A DNA stretch of 64,000 nucleotides from Alphaproteobacteria bacterium (lineage in GTDB: Bacteria > Pseudomonadota > Alphaproteobacteria > Micavibrionales > Micavibrionaceae), in contig JAJFGU010000014.1 in the NCBI GenBank assembly GCA_021775955.1, positions 159,010-223,009 on the forward strand, given 5' to 3'. The notes below the pieces were generated by a model. The model did not search any database, had not been told where the DNA came from, and saw nothing but the letters and a program-made list of their open reading frames with translations. The position numbers and the translations under genes are program-made. How positions within the stretch are numbered: position 1 is the stretch's first letter; the number at the start of each line of letters is the position of its first letter. Of this stretch, positions 45,489-53,826 are shown in pieces.

Positions 45489-45863
45489 TTATCGCGGCAG
45501 CATCCCCTGATGCCAGCTGTCCAGCGGCGAGGCCGGGCCGTAGGCTTTCGGGCCTTTTTCGGGATGCCGGACATGATCGGCAAAGCGCCGGATATGTTTC
45601 GTCGCCCTTTTGAAGGTATAGAGCAGGTTATCTTGGCCGGGCTGTATTTTTGCTGGCCAGACGCCGCTGGCGATCATATTGGCTTTGCTCACTATATCCT
45701 CGCGGTCCGCATCAAAGATCAGCCGCTCTATTTGCAGGTGCAGGGACGGAGCGAGCTTCGCCAGTGCGGACGGATCATCGCTGATTTTGTAGATTGTTTC
45801 CAGCAGCCGCGTTATCGCCGCTTCAACGTAGTCCAGAGTCAGTTCATCAACATATTGAGTCAT
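45489..45863 (-). CDS. Hypothetical protein downstream of rplT
   Basis: Not recognised. The 124-residue protein is largely helical and has no signal or membrane segments; AAAGGAA precedes the ATG. The later part, NLLYTFKRATKHIRRFADHV, loosely aligns in pattern with a segment of the next hypothetical protein (44923-45420): a Trp, a polar stretch, an aromatic-rich helix with KHI/RHI and a Pro/Gly tail. The two may be distant paralogues or parts of one accessory unit inserted between rplT and pheS. Confidence 0.5.
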   Translation of the reverse strand: MTQYVDELTLDYVEAAITRLLETIYKISDDPSALAKLAPSLHLQIERLIFDADREDIVSKANMIASGVWPAKIQPGQDNLLYTFKRATKHIRRFADHVRHPEKGPKAYGPASPLDSWHQGMLPR

Positions 45864-45906
45864 TTTATGTTCCTTTAAAAATAAAATTTTGGAGAAAGCG
45901 GGAATT

Positions 45907-45935
45907 AAAAAAGCAGCCTGGAAAGGGCTGCTTTT
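45907..45935 (-). terminator. Rho-independent terminator after rplT
   Basis: On the minus strand AAAAGCAGCCC and the complementary GGCTGCTTTT form a stem around a short TTTCCA loop, followed by T residues. It lies between rplT and the hypothetical gene, so most rpmI-rplT transcripts should end here rather than continue into pheS. Confidence 0.8.
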
Positions 45936-45964
45936 AAGATTAGGTACTTATTTTAGGTAACTCT

Positions 45965-46342
45965 CTATGCAGCTTTCTTTTCAGACTGCTTAAGACATTC
46001 CTGGGCCTGTTTGGCGATTGCTTCAAAGCCCTTTTCATCATGGATGGCGATGTCGGAAAGAACTTTTCTATCAAGCTCAATCCCGGCCAGCTTTAAACCA
46101 TACATGAACGTGCCGTAGGTCATGCCGTTCAGCCTGGCAGCAGCATTGATGCGCTGAATCCAAAGCGCGCGGAAATTGCGCTTTTTGACGCGGCGATCGC
46201 GGTACGCATATTGCCCGGCTTTTTCAACAGCCTGTACGGCTGTGCGGAAGCAGCTTTTCCTGCGGCCGTAATAACCTTTGGCTTGCTTGATAATTTTTTT
46301 ATGTCTTGCGTGAGCGCGCGGCCCACCTTTAACCCGTGCCAT
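45965..46342 (-). CDS. rplT: 50S ribosomal protein L20
   Basis: The 125-residue protein is highly basic and starts [32 protein letters not shown] in form, the L20 signature, with the conserved [10 protein letters not shown] and RIKKRN-like stretch. L20 binds 23S rRNA early in assembly. It overlaps rpmI by one base (TAATG). Confidence 0.96.
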   Translation of the reverse strand: MARVKGGPRAHARHKKIIKQAKGYYGRRKSCFRTAVQAVEKAGQYAYRDRRVKKRNFRALWIQRINAAARLNGMTYGTFMYGLKLAGIELDRKVLSDIAIHDEKGFEAIAKQAQECLKQSEKKAA

Positions 46343-46584
46343 TATTTATCTCCCTCTTTTTTATTTGCCGCTTTCTTCTTTTTGCGCGCATAGGGCAGGA
46401 AGTTGCGCAAAACGATACGTTCATCGGCATCGCACAGCACAGTTGTGCCTTTGGCTTTGCGTTTCATCTTTTTGGACTTGCTCATCATCATGTGGCGGGC
46501 ATAGGCCTGTTTGACCTTAACTTTGCCGCTGGAGGTGACCTTGAATCGCTTCTTGGCACCGGATTTGGTTTTCATTTTCGGCAT
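46342..46584 (-). CDS. rpmI: 50S ribosomal protein L35
   Basis: The 80-residue protein starts [20 protein letters not shown], the L35 signature. It is longer than the usual 65 residues because of a basic C-terminal tail ending in [13 protein letters not shown], a modest lineage-specific extension. infC, normally upstream, is not here; a palindromic repeat element lies upstream instead. Confidence 0.95.
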   Translation of the reverse strand: MPKMKTKSGAKKRFKVTSSGKVKVKQAYARHMMMSKSKKMKRKAKGTTVLCDADERIVLRNFLPYARKKKKAANKKEGDK

Positions 46585-46706
46585 TTCTATCTCCTTAAAC
46601 GTTATTATTTCAATAGCCGAGGCAGCCGAATTCTCGCCAGACTATTATGATTTGAGAGTGTTATATACGGGAAGGGGCCTAAAAATCAAGCATATTTTGA
46701 CTCTTT

Positions 46707-46838
46707 CGTCATCCCCGCGGCCCGCGAAGCGGGCTTAAACTGCGGGGATCCATATGTCAGCGGCAAAGCCGCTGTCTTTATCTGGATCCCGTTCGTGCAA
46801 GCTCCGGCATAGCCGGAGCTTGCACGAACGGGATGACG
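46707..46838. repeat. Multi-hairpin palindromic repeat element with GTCATCCC/GGGATGAC ends
   Basis: The outer ends CGTCATCCC (46707-46715) and GGGATGACG (46830-46838) are reverse complements. Inside are several more palindromes: CCCGCGAAGCGGG, CAGCGGCAAAGCCGCTG and a perfect 21-bp hairpin (46788-46808 with 46812-46832, three-base loop). This looks like a non-autonomous intergenic repeat (REP/MITE type) of the same family as the one at 44783-44851. It lies between rpmI and a hydrolase gene and could also act as a transcript-stabilising or terminating hairpin. Confidence 0.75.
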
Positions 46839-46841
46839 TTG

Positions 46842-47624
46842 TTACGCATATTTCTCGATAAATTGAGAAATATGGTAAAACATCATTTTACGGTGGTTCA
46901 TCTTTTGTAGTCCCTCCGCGCCGTCATGGAAGGTGGTGATTTCAATTCTTTCGGAGCGGATATTGGCCCGGGCGAGGTCAAGCTGCTCCACCGGTATCAT
47001 TTTATCCATCGCACCGTGCATGATAAGGGTCGGCACGCGTACGTTTTGCATGGCATACACAATATCGATTTTTTCCAGCTCATGGAGAAAGGCAGTGCCA
47101 AGGCGGGTGCCGTCATGTTCAAGAAAGCCACGATCTTTGACCTTTTTATCCACCTTGCCGAACGCTTTGGCATAGGTCTCGCAATCGAGAACCGGCCAGA
47201 GAAGAATGAGAGAATTTACCCGCATACTGACATTCATGATACTGATAGCGGCGCCCAGCCCTTCACCGATATAGATCAATTCCCTGTATTTATTGTTTTT
47301 GGCCCAATGCACGACACTTTGAAAATCTTCACAGGCAGCGCCGATGGTGAATTCTTCCGATGATCCGTCACTATCGCCGCAACCGCGGAAATCAAAGCGC
47401 AATGTGTGAAAACCTTTATCAGAGAGTAAAAATTCCAAATCGCCGTAGAGGTCGTTATTGGCCGCCCTGTGACCGGGAAAACCATGCGCCATGATAACAA
47501 GAGTTTTTTCGCGCCCCTCCAGTGGCGTCCCCGCAGGCTTTCTGTGGAGAGCGCTTATGCTCTGGTTTTTGGTTGCGTGGATTTGAACTTTATCTGATAT
47601 AATTGCCAGTGTAATTTCACTCAC
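46842..47624 (-). CDS. Alpha/beta hydrolase (serine aminopeptidase-like)
   Basis: The product has MAHGFPGH (oxyanion region), LRFDFRGCGDSDGSSEEF, the nucleophile-elbow region YIGEGLGAAIS, and MHGAMDKMIPVEQ carrying the acid, with a His near the end (FHDGAEGLQK). The elbow reads G-E-G rather than G-x-S-x-G with Ser, so the nucleophile seems to be replaced; this may be a non-canonical or inactive hydrolase. The longer frame upstream overlaps the divergent DUF1223 gene and has no family sequence, so I place the start near the GTG at 47624 (AAGGGA is very close). It is divergent from the DUF1223 gene. Confidence 0.75.
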   Translation of the reverse strand: MSEITLAIISDKVQIHATKNQSISALHRKPAGTPLEGREKTLVIMAHGFPGHRAANNDLYGDLEFLLSDKGFHTLRFDFRGCGDSDGSSEEFTIGAACEDFQSVVHWAKNNKYRELIYIGEGLGAAISIMNVSMRVNSLILLWPVLDCETYAKAFGKVDKKVKDRGFLEHDGTRLGTAFLHELEKIDIVYAMQNVRVPTLIMHGAMDKMIPVEQLDLARANIRSERIEITTFHDGAEGLQKMNHRKMMFYHISQFIEKYA

Positions 47625-47683
47625 TCCCTTGTAATATACAAGTATATGGTCAGACCGGTTAATCTTCAAGATAAGGAATTTGA

Positions 47684-48508
47684 ATGAGGCTTCCTGCCCT
47701 AACCCGGTATTATACCCTGTTTTGTATTTTCGGCGTCTTTTTGCTCGCCGCCGCCCATGCGCAGGACGTTCCCCCGGCTGTGCCGGTTGCGGAGGTAGAG
47801 GCGCAGGCATTGCCTGAGGCGGGGCTGGTGGTGCTTGAGTTGTTTTCTTCCCAGGCCTGCGCCTTTTGCCCCAAGGCCGACCGGCTGCTGGGTGATCTGG
47901 CGCAGATGGGCAAGGTGATCGCGCTGGCCTGTCATGTTGATTATTTTGATGTGAGGCAAGGCTCACTGGCACAGAGCTTTTGCACGGAGCGGCAGAAAAA
48001 TTATAAATTAACCCTGCGCAGTGGCCCGGTCTACACCCCGCAGCTGGTCATTAACGGCAGCGATGATGCGGTCGGCTACCGGCTGGAGGAAATATCAGAA
48101 AAAATGAGCCTGGCTGCCGGGCAAAATATCCAGGAAATCGCGATCAGGAAATCTGCTGCGAAAGAAGAATTTGAAATCATGGTACCGGCCATGGAAAAGA
48201 TTGTAGCCGGTCAGGGTGGCCATGATGTCTGGCTGATGGCTTTGGATAGGCCGCATGAATTCAACATTGCAGAAGGTGGTCATAAAGGCACACCCATGAC
48301 CTATAACAATATTGTCAGCAAGCTGGAATCGCTTGGCCCTTATGATGGAAAAATAAATACGATACGTATCGGTCAGAATTTTTATAAGGACCAGCAGGGT
48401 TTTGTGGTGTTGATACAAGATCAGAAAACAGGCCGCATTATCGCCGCGGGCCAGCATATATTATCTGCAGACAAACAATCATCCGAAGAGGTGCCTGACA
48501 AAATTTAG
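47684..48508 (+). CDS. DUF1223 family secreted thioredoxin-like protein
   Basis: The 274-residue protein starts with a signal peptide (about residues 1-26, ending AAAHAQ) and has VLELFSSQACAFCPKADRLL, a CxxC motif in the thioredoxin-like position of DUF1223. It ends with a hydrophilic tail. Members are periplasmic proteins of unknown role, sometimes near redox or metal genes. AAGGAA precedes the ATG. It is divergent from the hydrolase gene. Confidence 0.85.
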   Translation: MRLPALTRYYTLFCIFGVFLLAAAHAQDVPPAVPVAEVEAQALPEAGLVVLELFSSQACAFCPKADRLLGDLAQMGKVIALACHVDYFDVRQGSLAQSFCTERQKNYKLTLRSGPVYTPQLVINGSDDAVGYRLEEISEKMSLAAGQNIQEIAIRKSAAKEEFEIMVPAMEKIVAGQGGHDVWLMALDRPHEFNIAEGGHKGTPMTYNNIVSKLESLGPYDGKINTIRIGQNFYKDQQGFVVLIQDQKTGRIIAAGQHILSADKQSSEEVPDKI

Positions 48509-48890
48509 AGTGGTCTTATAGACCGCCCTGATCTTGGGCAAAACAAAAGCCGCCCCTTGCAAAGCAAAGGACGGCTTCCGTTTCTGTGTGGGAAATCTTA
48601 ATAACTTATGGAGTCCAGTCATAAATTCTATGCCTTGGTAACAAGGTGAGAGCAGGGGTGTCAAGAAAAAATATATAAAAAAATTATAAAAGTGCATAAA
48701 TTATGTACTACAGACCCCTCAAATGCTATATATTTTACATAATTTAACAAGAGGTGGAAGATTAATCGTATTATTTGGGGGTAGTACGTAGCAGGTTATT
48801 GGGGGTGCTATGCGGCAGGTTATTGGGAATGACGAAGGCTGGTGTGTCCCCTTGGACATTGGTAATTTTTAACTGGAATCGCTATAGCCC
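48509..48890. other. Non-coding gap between DUF1223 gene and polA
   Basis: No gene is supported in these 382 bases. An imperfect hairpin (AAGCCGCCCC and its partner GGACGGCTT, 48548-48577) may terminate the DUF1223 transcript. GCAGGTTATTGGG occurs twice at 48791-48803 and 48815-48827, 24 bases apart. The rest is AT-rich with no clear structure. Confidence 0.5.
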
Positions 48891-51704
48891 TCAATGCGCC
48901 TGCGCCCAGTTTTGGCCCGACCCCGCCTCGGCTTCCAGCGGCACACTGATATCGGCGACGCCTTCCATGACGCTACGCACGAGAGTGGCGGTTTTTTCGG
49001 CCTCGTCTTCGGGCACCTCAAAGACCAGCTCATCATGAACCTGAAGCAGCATCCTGGCTTTGAGCCCTGCCTCTTGCAAAGCGCGCGGCATACGGGCCAT
49101 GGCAATCTTCATGATGTCGGCGGCGGTGCCCTGCAGCGGCGCGTTAATCGCCTGACGCTGGGCAAAGCTTTTTTGCGGGCCTTTTTCGTGGATGCCCTTA
49201 ATCACGCATTTGCGGCCATAGAGAGTTCTGACGAAGCCATGCCGGTAGGCCTCGTCTTTGCGCTCTTCCATATAGGTCTGAAGCTCATGGAATTTGCTTA
49301 AATAGCGGCTGATGAATTCATTGGCATCGGCCGGATCACATCCCAATTGTTTGGCCAGCCCCCAGCCGGAGATACCGTAGATGATTCCAAAATTCACGGC
49401 CTTGGCCTGCCGCCTGATCTCGGGCGTGACCTTATCAAGCGGTACATTAAAGACCTGCGAGGCGGTGAGGGCATGAATATCGACGCCGTCCTTGAACGCC
49501 TTTTGCAGCGCTTGCACTCCGGCCAGCTCGGCCGCAAGGCGCAATTCAACCTGGCTATAATCCACCGAGAGCAGGACATGACCTTTCTCGGCGATAAAGG
49601 CTTCGCGGATTTTGCGGCCCTCTTCGGTGCGGATCGGAATGTTTTGCAAATTCGGATCGCTTGAAGACAGCCGCCCGGTATTGACATGCGCCATGGCAAA
49701 AGAGGTATGCACGCGGCCTGTTTCCGGGTTGATCTGTTCCTGCAGCGCATCGGTATAGGTGGATTTTAATTTGGCCATCTGGCGGTATTCCAGAATTTTC
49801 TCGACAATCTCGTGGCCCTCTAAGCTAAGCTTTTCGAGAATGTCGACGGAAGTGGAGTAATCCCCGGTCTTGGTTTTCTTACCGCCTTGCAGGCCCATTT
49901 CCTGAAACAAAACTTCGCCGACCTGTTTGGGCGAGGCGACGTTGAACGGATGTCCGGCAAGTTTATAAATCTCTTCTTCCAGCGTGGCCAGCTTCTTGCC
50001 GAAATCATGGCTGAGTTTTTTGAGGAAGGCCGGATCAATTTTAATGCCGGTCAGTTCCATTTGCGCAATCACGGTAATAAGCGGGCGTTCTATATCTTCA
50101 TAGACCGAAACCATTTTCTCGCGCGCCAGACGGGGTTTCAGCGTTTTATGCAGACGCAACGTAATTTCCGCATCCTCAGCGGCGTAGTCCAGGGCTGCCT
50201 CAATCGGCACCTGATCAAAGCTCACCCGGTTTTTGCCTTTGCCTGCGACTTCCTCAAATTTAATATTTTGATGACCGAACATTTGCAGAGCGAGATTGTC
50301 CATGGCGTGGCTGTGCTCGGTGCCGTCAAGAACGTAGGAAATCAGCATCGTATCGTCACACGGGCTCATATAGGCGCCCTGCTTGGCTAGCATTTGCCAG
50401 TCATATTTCATGTTGTGACCGATCTTCAAAACGCTTTCATCTTCGAGGAGTGGTTTCAAAAGTTTCACAGCCTCTTCCATTTCCATCTGCTCAATCTCGT
50501 TACCGGCGCTTTCGCCAAACAGATCGGTAGCTTGTGTATGGCCCAGCGGGATATAGGCGGCCTTGCCCAGCCTGGAGGAAATTGAAATCCCGACCAGATC
50601 GGCTTTGGCCGGGGTGAGGGATGTGGTTTCCGTGTCGATGGCTAAAAACCCGGTTTCGTATGCTTCGTCGATCCATTTTTGAAGCGTTTTTGCATCAGTG
50701 ATGAGAGTGTATTTGTTGTCCTTGATGGCGGGCAGGGTTTCTTCATCGTTGGCATGGGTTTCCTGCGGAGTTTTTTCTTCTGACGCTTTTGCTTCACCGC
50801 CAAGTCTGCGCAGGATGGAATTAAACCCCTGATCCTGCAAAAATCCGAACAGATTGGGATGCGCACCATCGCGGGTTTTAAGATCATCCAGCGCCACCGG
50901 CACCGGCGCGTTTTCATCCAGCCTGACTAGTTTTTTTGATATGCGGGCCATCTCTGCGCTTTCTATCAGGCTCTCGCGGCGCTTGGGTTGCTTGATTTCT
51001 TCGGCGCGGCTCAAGAGACTCTCAAGGTCGCCATATTCATTAATCAGCTGCGCCGCGGTTTTAACACCAATACCAGGAACACCGGGAACATTATCGGTGG
51101 AGTCGCCGGCCAGCGACTGCACATCCACCACTTTATCCGGGGTGACGCCGAATTTTTCGATGACTTCTTTCTCGCCGATCCATTTGTTTTTCATCGGGTC
51201 CAGCATGCGTACATCTTTATCGACGAGTTGCATGAGGTCTTTATCGGAAGAGACAATCACAACCTTCTTGCCTTTTTCTTTCGCAAGTTTCGCATAGGCG
51301 GCGATGAGGTCATCGGCTTCATAACCCTGTAGTTCAATAGCCGGGATATCGAACGCTTCCGTGGCCTGGCGCACCAGCGGAAATTGCGGGATGAGGTCTT
51401 CCGGTGTTTCATCGCGATTGGCTTTATATTCGGGGTAAATATCGTTGCGGAAATTTACCCGCGCGGCGTCGAAAATCACGGCGATATAGGGCGCATGATA
51501 ATCTTGTAATAATTTGAGCAGCATGTTGGTGAAACCAAACACGGCGCCGATTGGCAGCCCATCGGGGTTGGTCATGGCTTTCTGGCCGCTATAAGCCATG
51601 GCGTAATAGGCCCGGAAAATAAACCCGGAGCCGTCAATCAGATAAAGCTCTCCGTCCTGTGCGTCTTCCACTTGTTTTTCTTTTGGCTTTTCCGCTGCAT
51701 TCAT
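48891..51704 (-). CDS. polA: DNA polymerase I
   Basis: From the Met at 51704 the protein has 937 residues in three domains. The N-terminal 5'-nuclease/flap endonuclease carries GYEADDLIAAYA and a DKDLMQLV metal-site segment. The 3'-5' exonuclease has AIDTETTSL with the DxE acidic pair intact, and the polymerase has LLSVDYSQVELR, a QAINAPLQGTAADI O-helix region and VHDELVFEVPE. It fills gaps and removes RNA primers. No clear ribosome binding site precedes the start; sixteen further codons in frame upstream read like leader sequence and are left out. Confidence 0.95.
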   Translation of the reverse strand: MNAAEKPKEKQVEDAQDGELYLIDGSGFIFRAYYAMAYSGQKAMTNPDGLPIGAVFGFTNMLLKLLQDYHAPYIAVIFDAARVNFRNDIYPEYKANRDETPEDLIPQFPLVRQATEAFDIPAIELQGYEADDLIAAYAKLAKEKGKKVVIVSSDKDLMQLVDKDVRMLDPMKNKWIGEKEVIEKFGVTPDKVVDVQSLAGDSTDNVPGVPGIGVKTAAQLINEYGDLESLLSRAEEIKQPKRRESLIESAEMARISKKLVRLDENAPVPVALDDLKTRDGAHPNLFGFLQDQGFNSILRRLGGEAKASEEKTPQETHANDEETLPAIKDNKYTLITDAKTLQKWIDEAYETGFLAIDTETTSLTPAKADLVGISISSRLGKAAYIPLGHTQATDLFGESAGNEIEQMEMEEAVKLLKPLLEDESVLKIGHNMKYDWQMLAKQGAYMSPCDDTMLISYVLDGTEHSHAMDNLALQMFGHQNIKFEEVAGKGKNRVSFDQVPIEAALDYAAEDAEITLRLHKTLKPRLAREKMVSVYEDIERPLITVIAQMELTGIKIDPAFLKKLSHDFGKKLATLEEEIYKLAGHPFNVASPKQVGEVLFQEMGLQGGKKTKTGDYSTSVDILEKLSLEGHEIVEKILEYRQMAKLKSTYTDALQEQINPETGRVHTSFAMAHVNTGRLSSSDPNLQNIPIRTEEGRKIREAFIAEKGHVLLSVDYSQVELRLAAELAGVQALQKAFKDGVDIHALTASQVFNVPLDKVTPEIRRQAKAVNFGIIYGISGWGLAKQLGCDPADANEFISRYLSKFHELQTYMEERKDEAYRHGFVRTLYGRKCVIKGIHEKGPQKSFAQRQAINAPLQGTAADIMKIAMARMPRALQEAGLKARMLLQVHDELVFEVPEDEAEKTATLVRSVMEGVADISVPLEAEAGSGQNWAQAH

Positions 51705-51754
51705 GTTCAGGAAGATGACCCAGCAAGGCGCAAGAGTCCAGCGCGACAGCAAAA

Positions 51755-51787
51755 AAGAAGCCCCGGGGGGAAGTCGGGGCTTTTTTG
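51755..51787. terminator. Bidirectional terminator-like hairpin upstream of polA
   Basis: AAGCCCC and GGGGCTT flank a G-rich loop, with A residues before and six T residues after the stem on the + strand, and T-rich sequence on the minus strand as well. On the minus strand it follows a small open frame (51812-52003). Confidence 0.7.
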
Positions 51788-51811
51788 AAGTTGGGGTGAA
51801 AGTGGCCCGGG

Positions 51812-52003
51812 TTATAGGGGGACCCGTGCCATTTGTGGGTTCGTTTTTTTGTTTAGGGGGAAAACTTTATTATACGCAGTAAACCGGATTGCTGACACGG
51901 CATATTCATTGCCGCGCGGATGCATGTTCAGCCAGTCCAGGAAAAATTCTAATCGGAGTTTGTTTATTTCTTGCGCTAATCTAAGCGCCATTATCACAGC
52001 CAT
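51812..52003 (-). CDS. Possible small protein upstream of polA
   Basis: A 63-codon frame starts MAVIMALRLAQEINKLRLEF and is preceded by AAAGAGGG four bases before the ATG. A terminator-like hairpin follows 25 bases after its stop. The N-terminal helix is amphipathic. I do not recognise a family. The ribosome binding site and terminator argue for a real gene, but the length alone does not. Confidence 0.35.
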   Translation of the reverse strand: MAVIMALRLAQEINKLRLEFFLDWLNMHPRGNEYAVSAIRFTAYNKVFPLNKKTNPQMARVPL

Positions 52004-52125
52004 AAAACCCTCTTTTTCTTTATTATTTTTTGTATTACCCTTATTTTACCGTAATCCTTCCCGATAAGTCAAAATTTGAGACAAATTTATCTAAAATTGT
52101 ATCTATTTCAAGAGTTAAGCAGGAA

Positions 52126-52869
52126 TCAAGCGAAGAGAAGTTCGGCTGAATTATTTGGTTCTATTTTACGGCCTTTGAAATCATAAGTTAGATTAAGGAT
52201 TGATCTTGGATGATTTGCAGCAATAGGCACAACACGATGCTCGATACAATCGGTCCGCATCAAATAACCATCACCGGGCTCTAGACGAAATCTTTTAAGA
52301 TAAGGATAGCCGCGTGGACCTTGCGCATAGCATTCAACGTCACCGCCGGTACCTTCGGGAGGAGATTCAAGGCAAATAATTAAGGACAAAGCCGGGACAT
52401 CAAGATGCAATCCATGGGTGTCACCAGGTTTTTCAAGTCTTGTCGCGACCATTTTTTCTAAAATATCTTCAAAGCATGTGACTCCATCCCACTCATAAGG
52501 CTCGCCATTCCACATGCCTAGGTCTTCAACTGATGCTTTAGCGGGTACTTCTATAGCGGCAATGAGTCGTGGGTCTTCATAAAGACTGCGAATAGGGTCT
52601 ACCGAATCTAAGAAATGCCCATTGATTACGCTCATATTGCGCGGCGTGTTATTGCTTGTAGGCATTAAAAGATCACGTCGTGAGACTTGGCCTTGGTTTT
52701 GCACAAAAAGAAAATGTGCCAGGGCTTGGGCTTTTTCAGCAGGGATCAGGCTTTGGAATATAACAATGCCTTCATTCCAAAAAGTAGCGCCTGCGCGATC
52801 TTGTGACGGCAAATCTTTGTAGAGTGGGGTTACTGCCCCGCTGAAATTGAAGTCTTCAAAGTCAAGCAT
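52126..52869 (-). CDS. Putative Fe(II)/2-oxoglutarate-dependent oxygenase-like protein
   Basis: From the ATG at 52869 the product is 247 residues. It contains THGLHLDVPALSLIICLE, fitting the H-x-D metal motif at the start of the core strand. The later TDCIEHRVVPIAANHPRSILNLTYD fits the distal His and the Arg that binds 2-oxoglutarate in cupin-type oxygenases; the TGGDVECYAQG turn also fits. I infer an iron/2OG enzyme, but no substrate. The upstream TTG in frame is not used. It is followed by rlmB on the same strand after it would be transcribed from the right, with an AT-rich gap before polA. Confidence 0.6.
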   Translation of the reverse strand: MLDFEDFNFSGAVTPLYKDLPSQDRAGATFWNEGIVIFQSLIPAEKAQALAHFLFVQNQGQVSRRDLLMPTSNNTPRNMSVINGHFLDSVDPIRSLYEDPRLIAAIEVPAKASVEDLGMWNGEPYEWDGVTCFEDILEKMVATRLEKPGDTHGLHLDVPALSLIICLESPPEGTGGDVECYAQGPRGYPYLKRFRLEPGDGYLMRTDCIEHRVVPIAANHPRSILNLTYDFKGRKIEPNNSAELLFA

Positions 52870-52912
52870 CTTGGTTTTATGACAAAATTTTAAGGGGTTT
52901 GTCAAATTGTAT

Positions 52913-53677
52913 TTAGTTTTTTGCTACCGAAAAAAGCGCCACGGCAGCGGCGTTTGAGACATTCAGGCTCTGAATCGGGCCGGGTGTCGGCAAGCGCATC
53001 AATTCATCGCAATTCTCAGCAACCAGACGCCGAATTCCAGGCCCTTCCGCGCCCAAAACCAGCAGAATTTTCGAATTATCGCTGAAATTGCCCTGTTCGA
53101 TGGTTTTCTCGCCGCGCTCATCCAGACCGATGACAAAAAACCCGCCTTCTTTCAGGGTTTCAATCGCACGGCTTAGATTGGTTTCATAGGCAACCGGTAC
53201 GTGTTCGACGCCTCCGCAGGCGGTTTTGGCCAGAACGCCATTGAGCTCGGGCGTGTGTTTGCGCTGCAAAACCATGCCGTTTGTGCCGAATGCACAGGCG
53301 CTTCTTAAGATGGCACCGACATTATGCGGGTCTGTGACCTGATCGAGCATGACAAGAACGGTTCGCTCTCTGCTCTCCGCGGCAATAATGAAATCCTGTA
53401 TATCGGTTTCGGGAAGATTCTCCGCCTCCAGCGCCAGCCCCTGATGAACCGCTCCTTTGGGTAGCATCTTATCAAGCTCATGCTTGTTCATATGTGTAGG
53501 CTGCGGCCTGTGCAGGTTTTTGCTCTTGGCCTGCTGCAGGCTTTGTTCGAATCCTTTGGCAGCCTGCTCGCTCATATACAGAGCGCTGACATGGCGCTCC
53601 GGGTTCAGCCATGCTTCGTGCACGGCATGAAATCCGTAAAGTGAGGCTTTGTTCTGTTTGTTTTTACCCTTTTTCAT
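52913..53677 (-). CDS. rlmB: SpoU/TrmH-family 23S rRNA 2'-O-ribose methyltransferase (RlmB-like)
   Basis: The 254-residue protein has an N-terminal SpoU substrate-binding domain and a C-terminal SPOUT methyltransferase domain with the three family motifs. These are DQVTDPHNVGAILRSACAFG, LVLGAEGPGIRR and RLPTPGPIQSLNVSNAAAVAL. RlmB methylates G2251 of 23S rRNA in E. coli; the substrate here is inferred from similarity. It lies just left of tRNA-Tyr, on the conserved side of the island junction. Confidence 0.88.
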   Translation of the reverse strand: MKKGKNKQNKASLYGFHAVHEAWLNPERHVSALYMSEQAAKGFEQSLQQAKSKNLHRPQPTHMNKHELDKMLPKGAVHQGLALEAENLPETDIQDFIIAAESRERTVLVMLDQVTDPHNVGAILRSACAFGTNGMVLQRKHTPELNGVLAKTACGGVEHVPVAYETNLSRAIETLKEGGFFVIGLDERGEKTIEQGNFSDNSKILLVLGAEGPGIRRLVAENCDELMRLPTPGPIQSLNVSNAAAVALFSVAKN

Positions 53678-53740
53678 GATGGGTGCAGATTTACACTCTT
53701 GACAGGACGGGGGAAAGTCTTTTTTCTGGCAACCAGTTCT

Positions 53741-53826
53741 GGAGGGATGGCCGAGTGGTTAAAGGCAGCAGATTGTAAATCTGCCCGTTTCGACGTACGC
53801 TGGTTCGAATCCAGCTCCCTCCACCA
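53741..53826 (+). tRNA. tRNA-Tyr (GTA)
   Basis: The 86-base sequence has acceptor stem GGAGGGA/TCCCTCC, a D arm with GGCCGAGTGGTTAAAGGC, anticodon stem GCAGA/TCTGC with loop TTGTAAA (anticodon GTA), a long variable arm and the T arm CTGGTTCGAATCCAG, with encoded CCA. It is a class II tRNA. Its 3' half is the junction with the accessory island, and a serine recombinase gene starts its reading on the opposite strand inside it. Confidence 0.97.
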
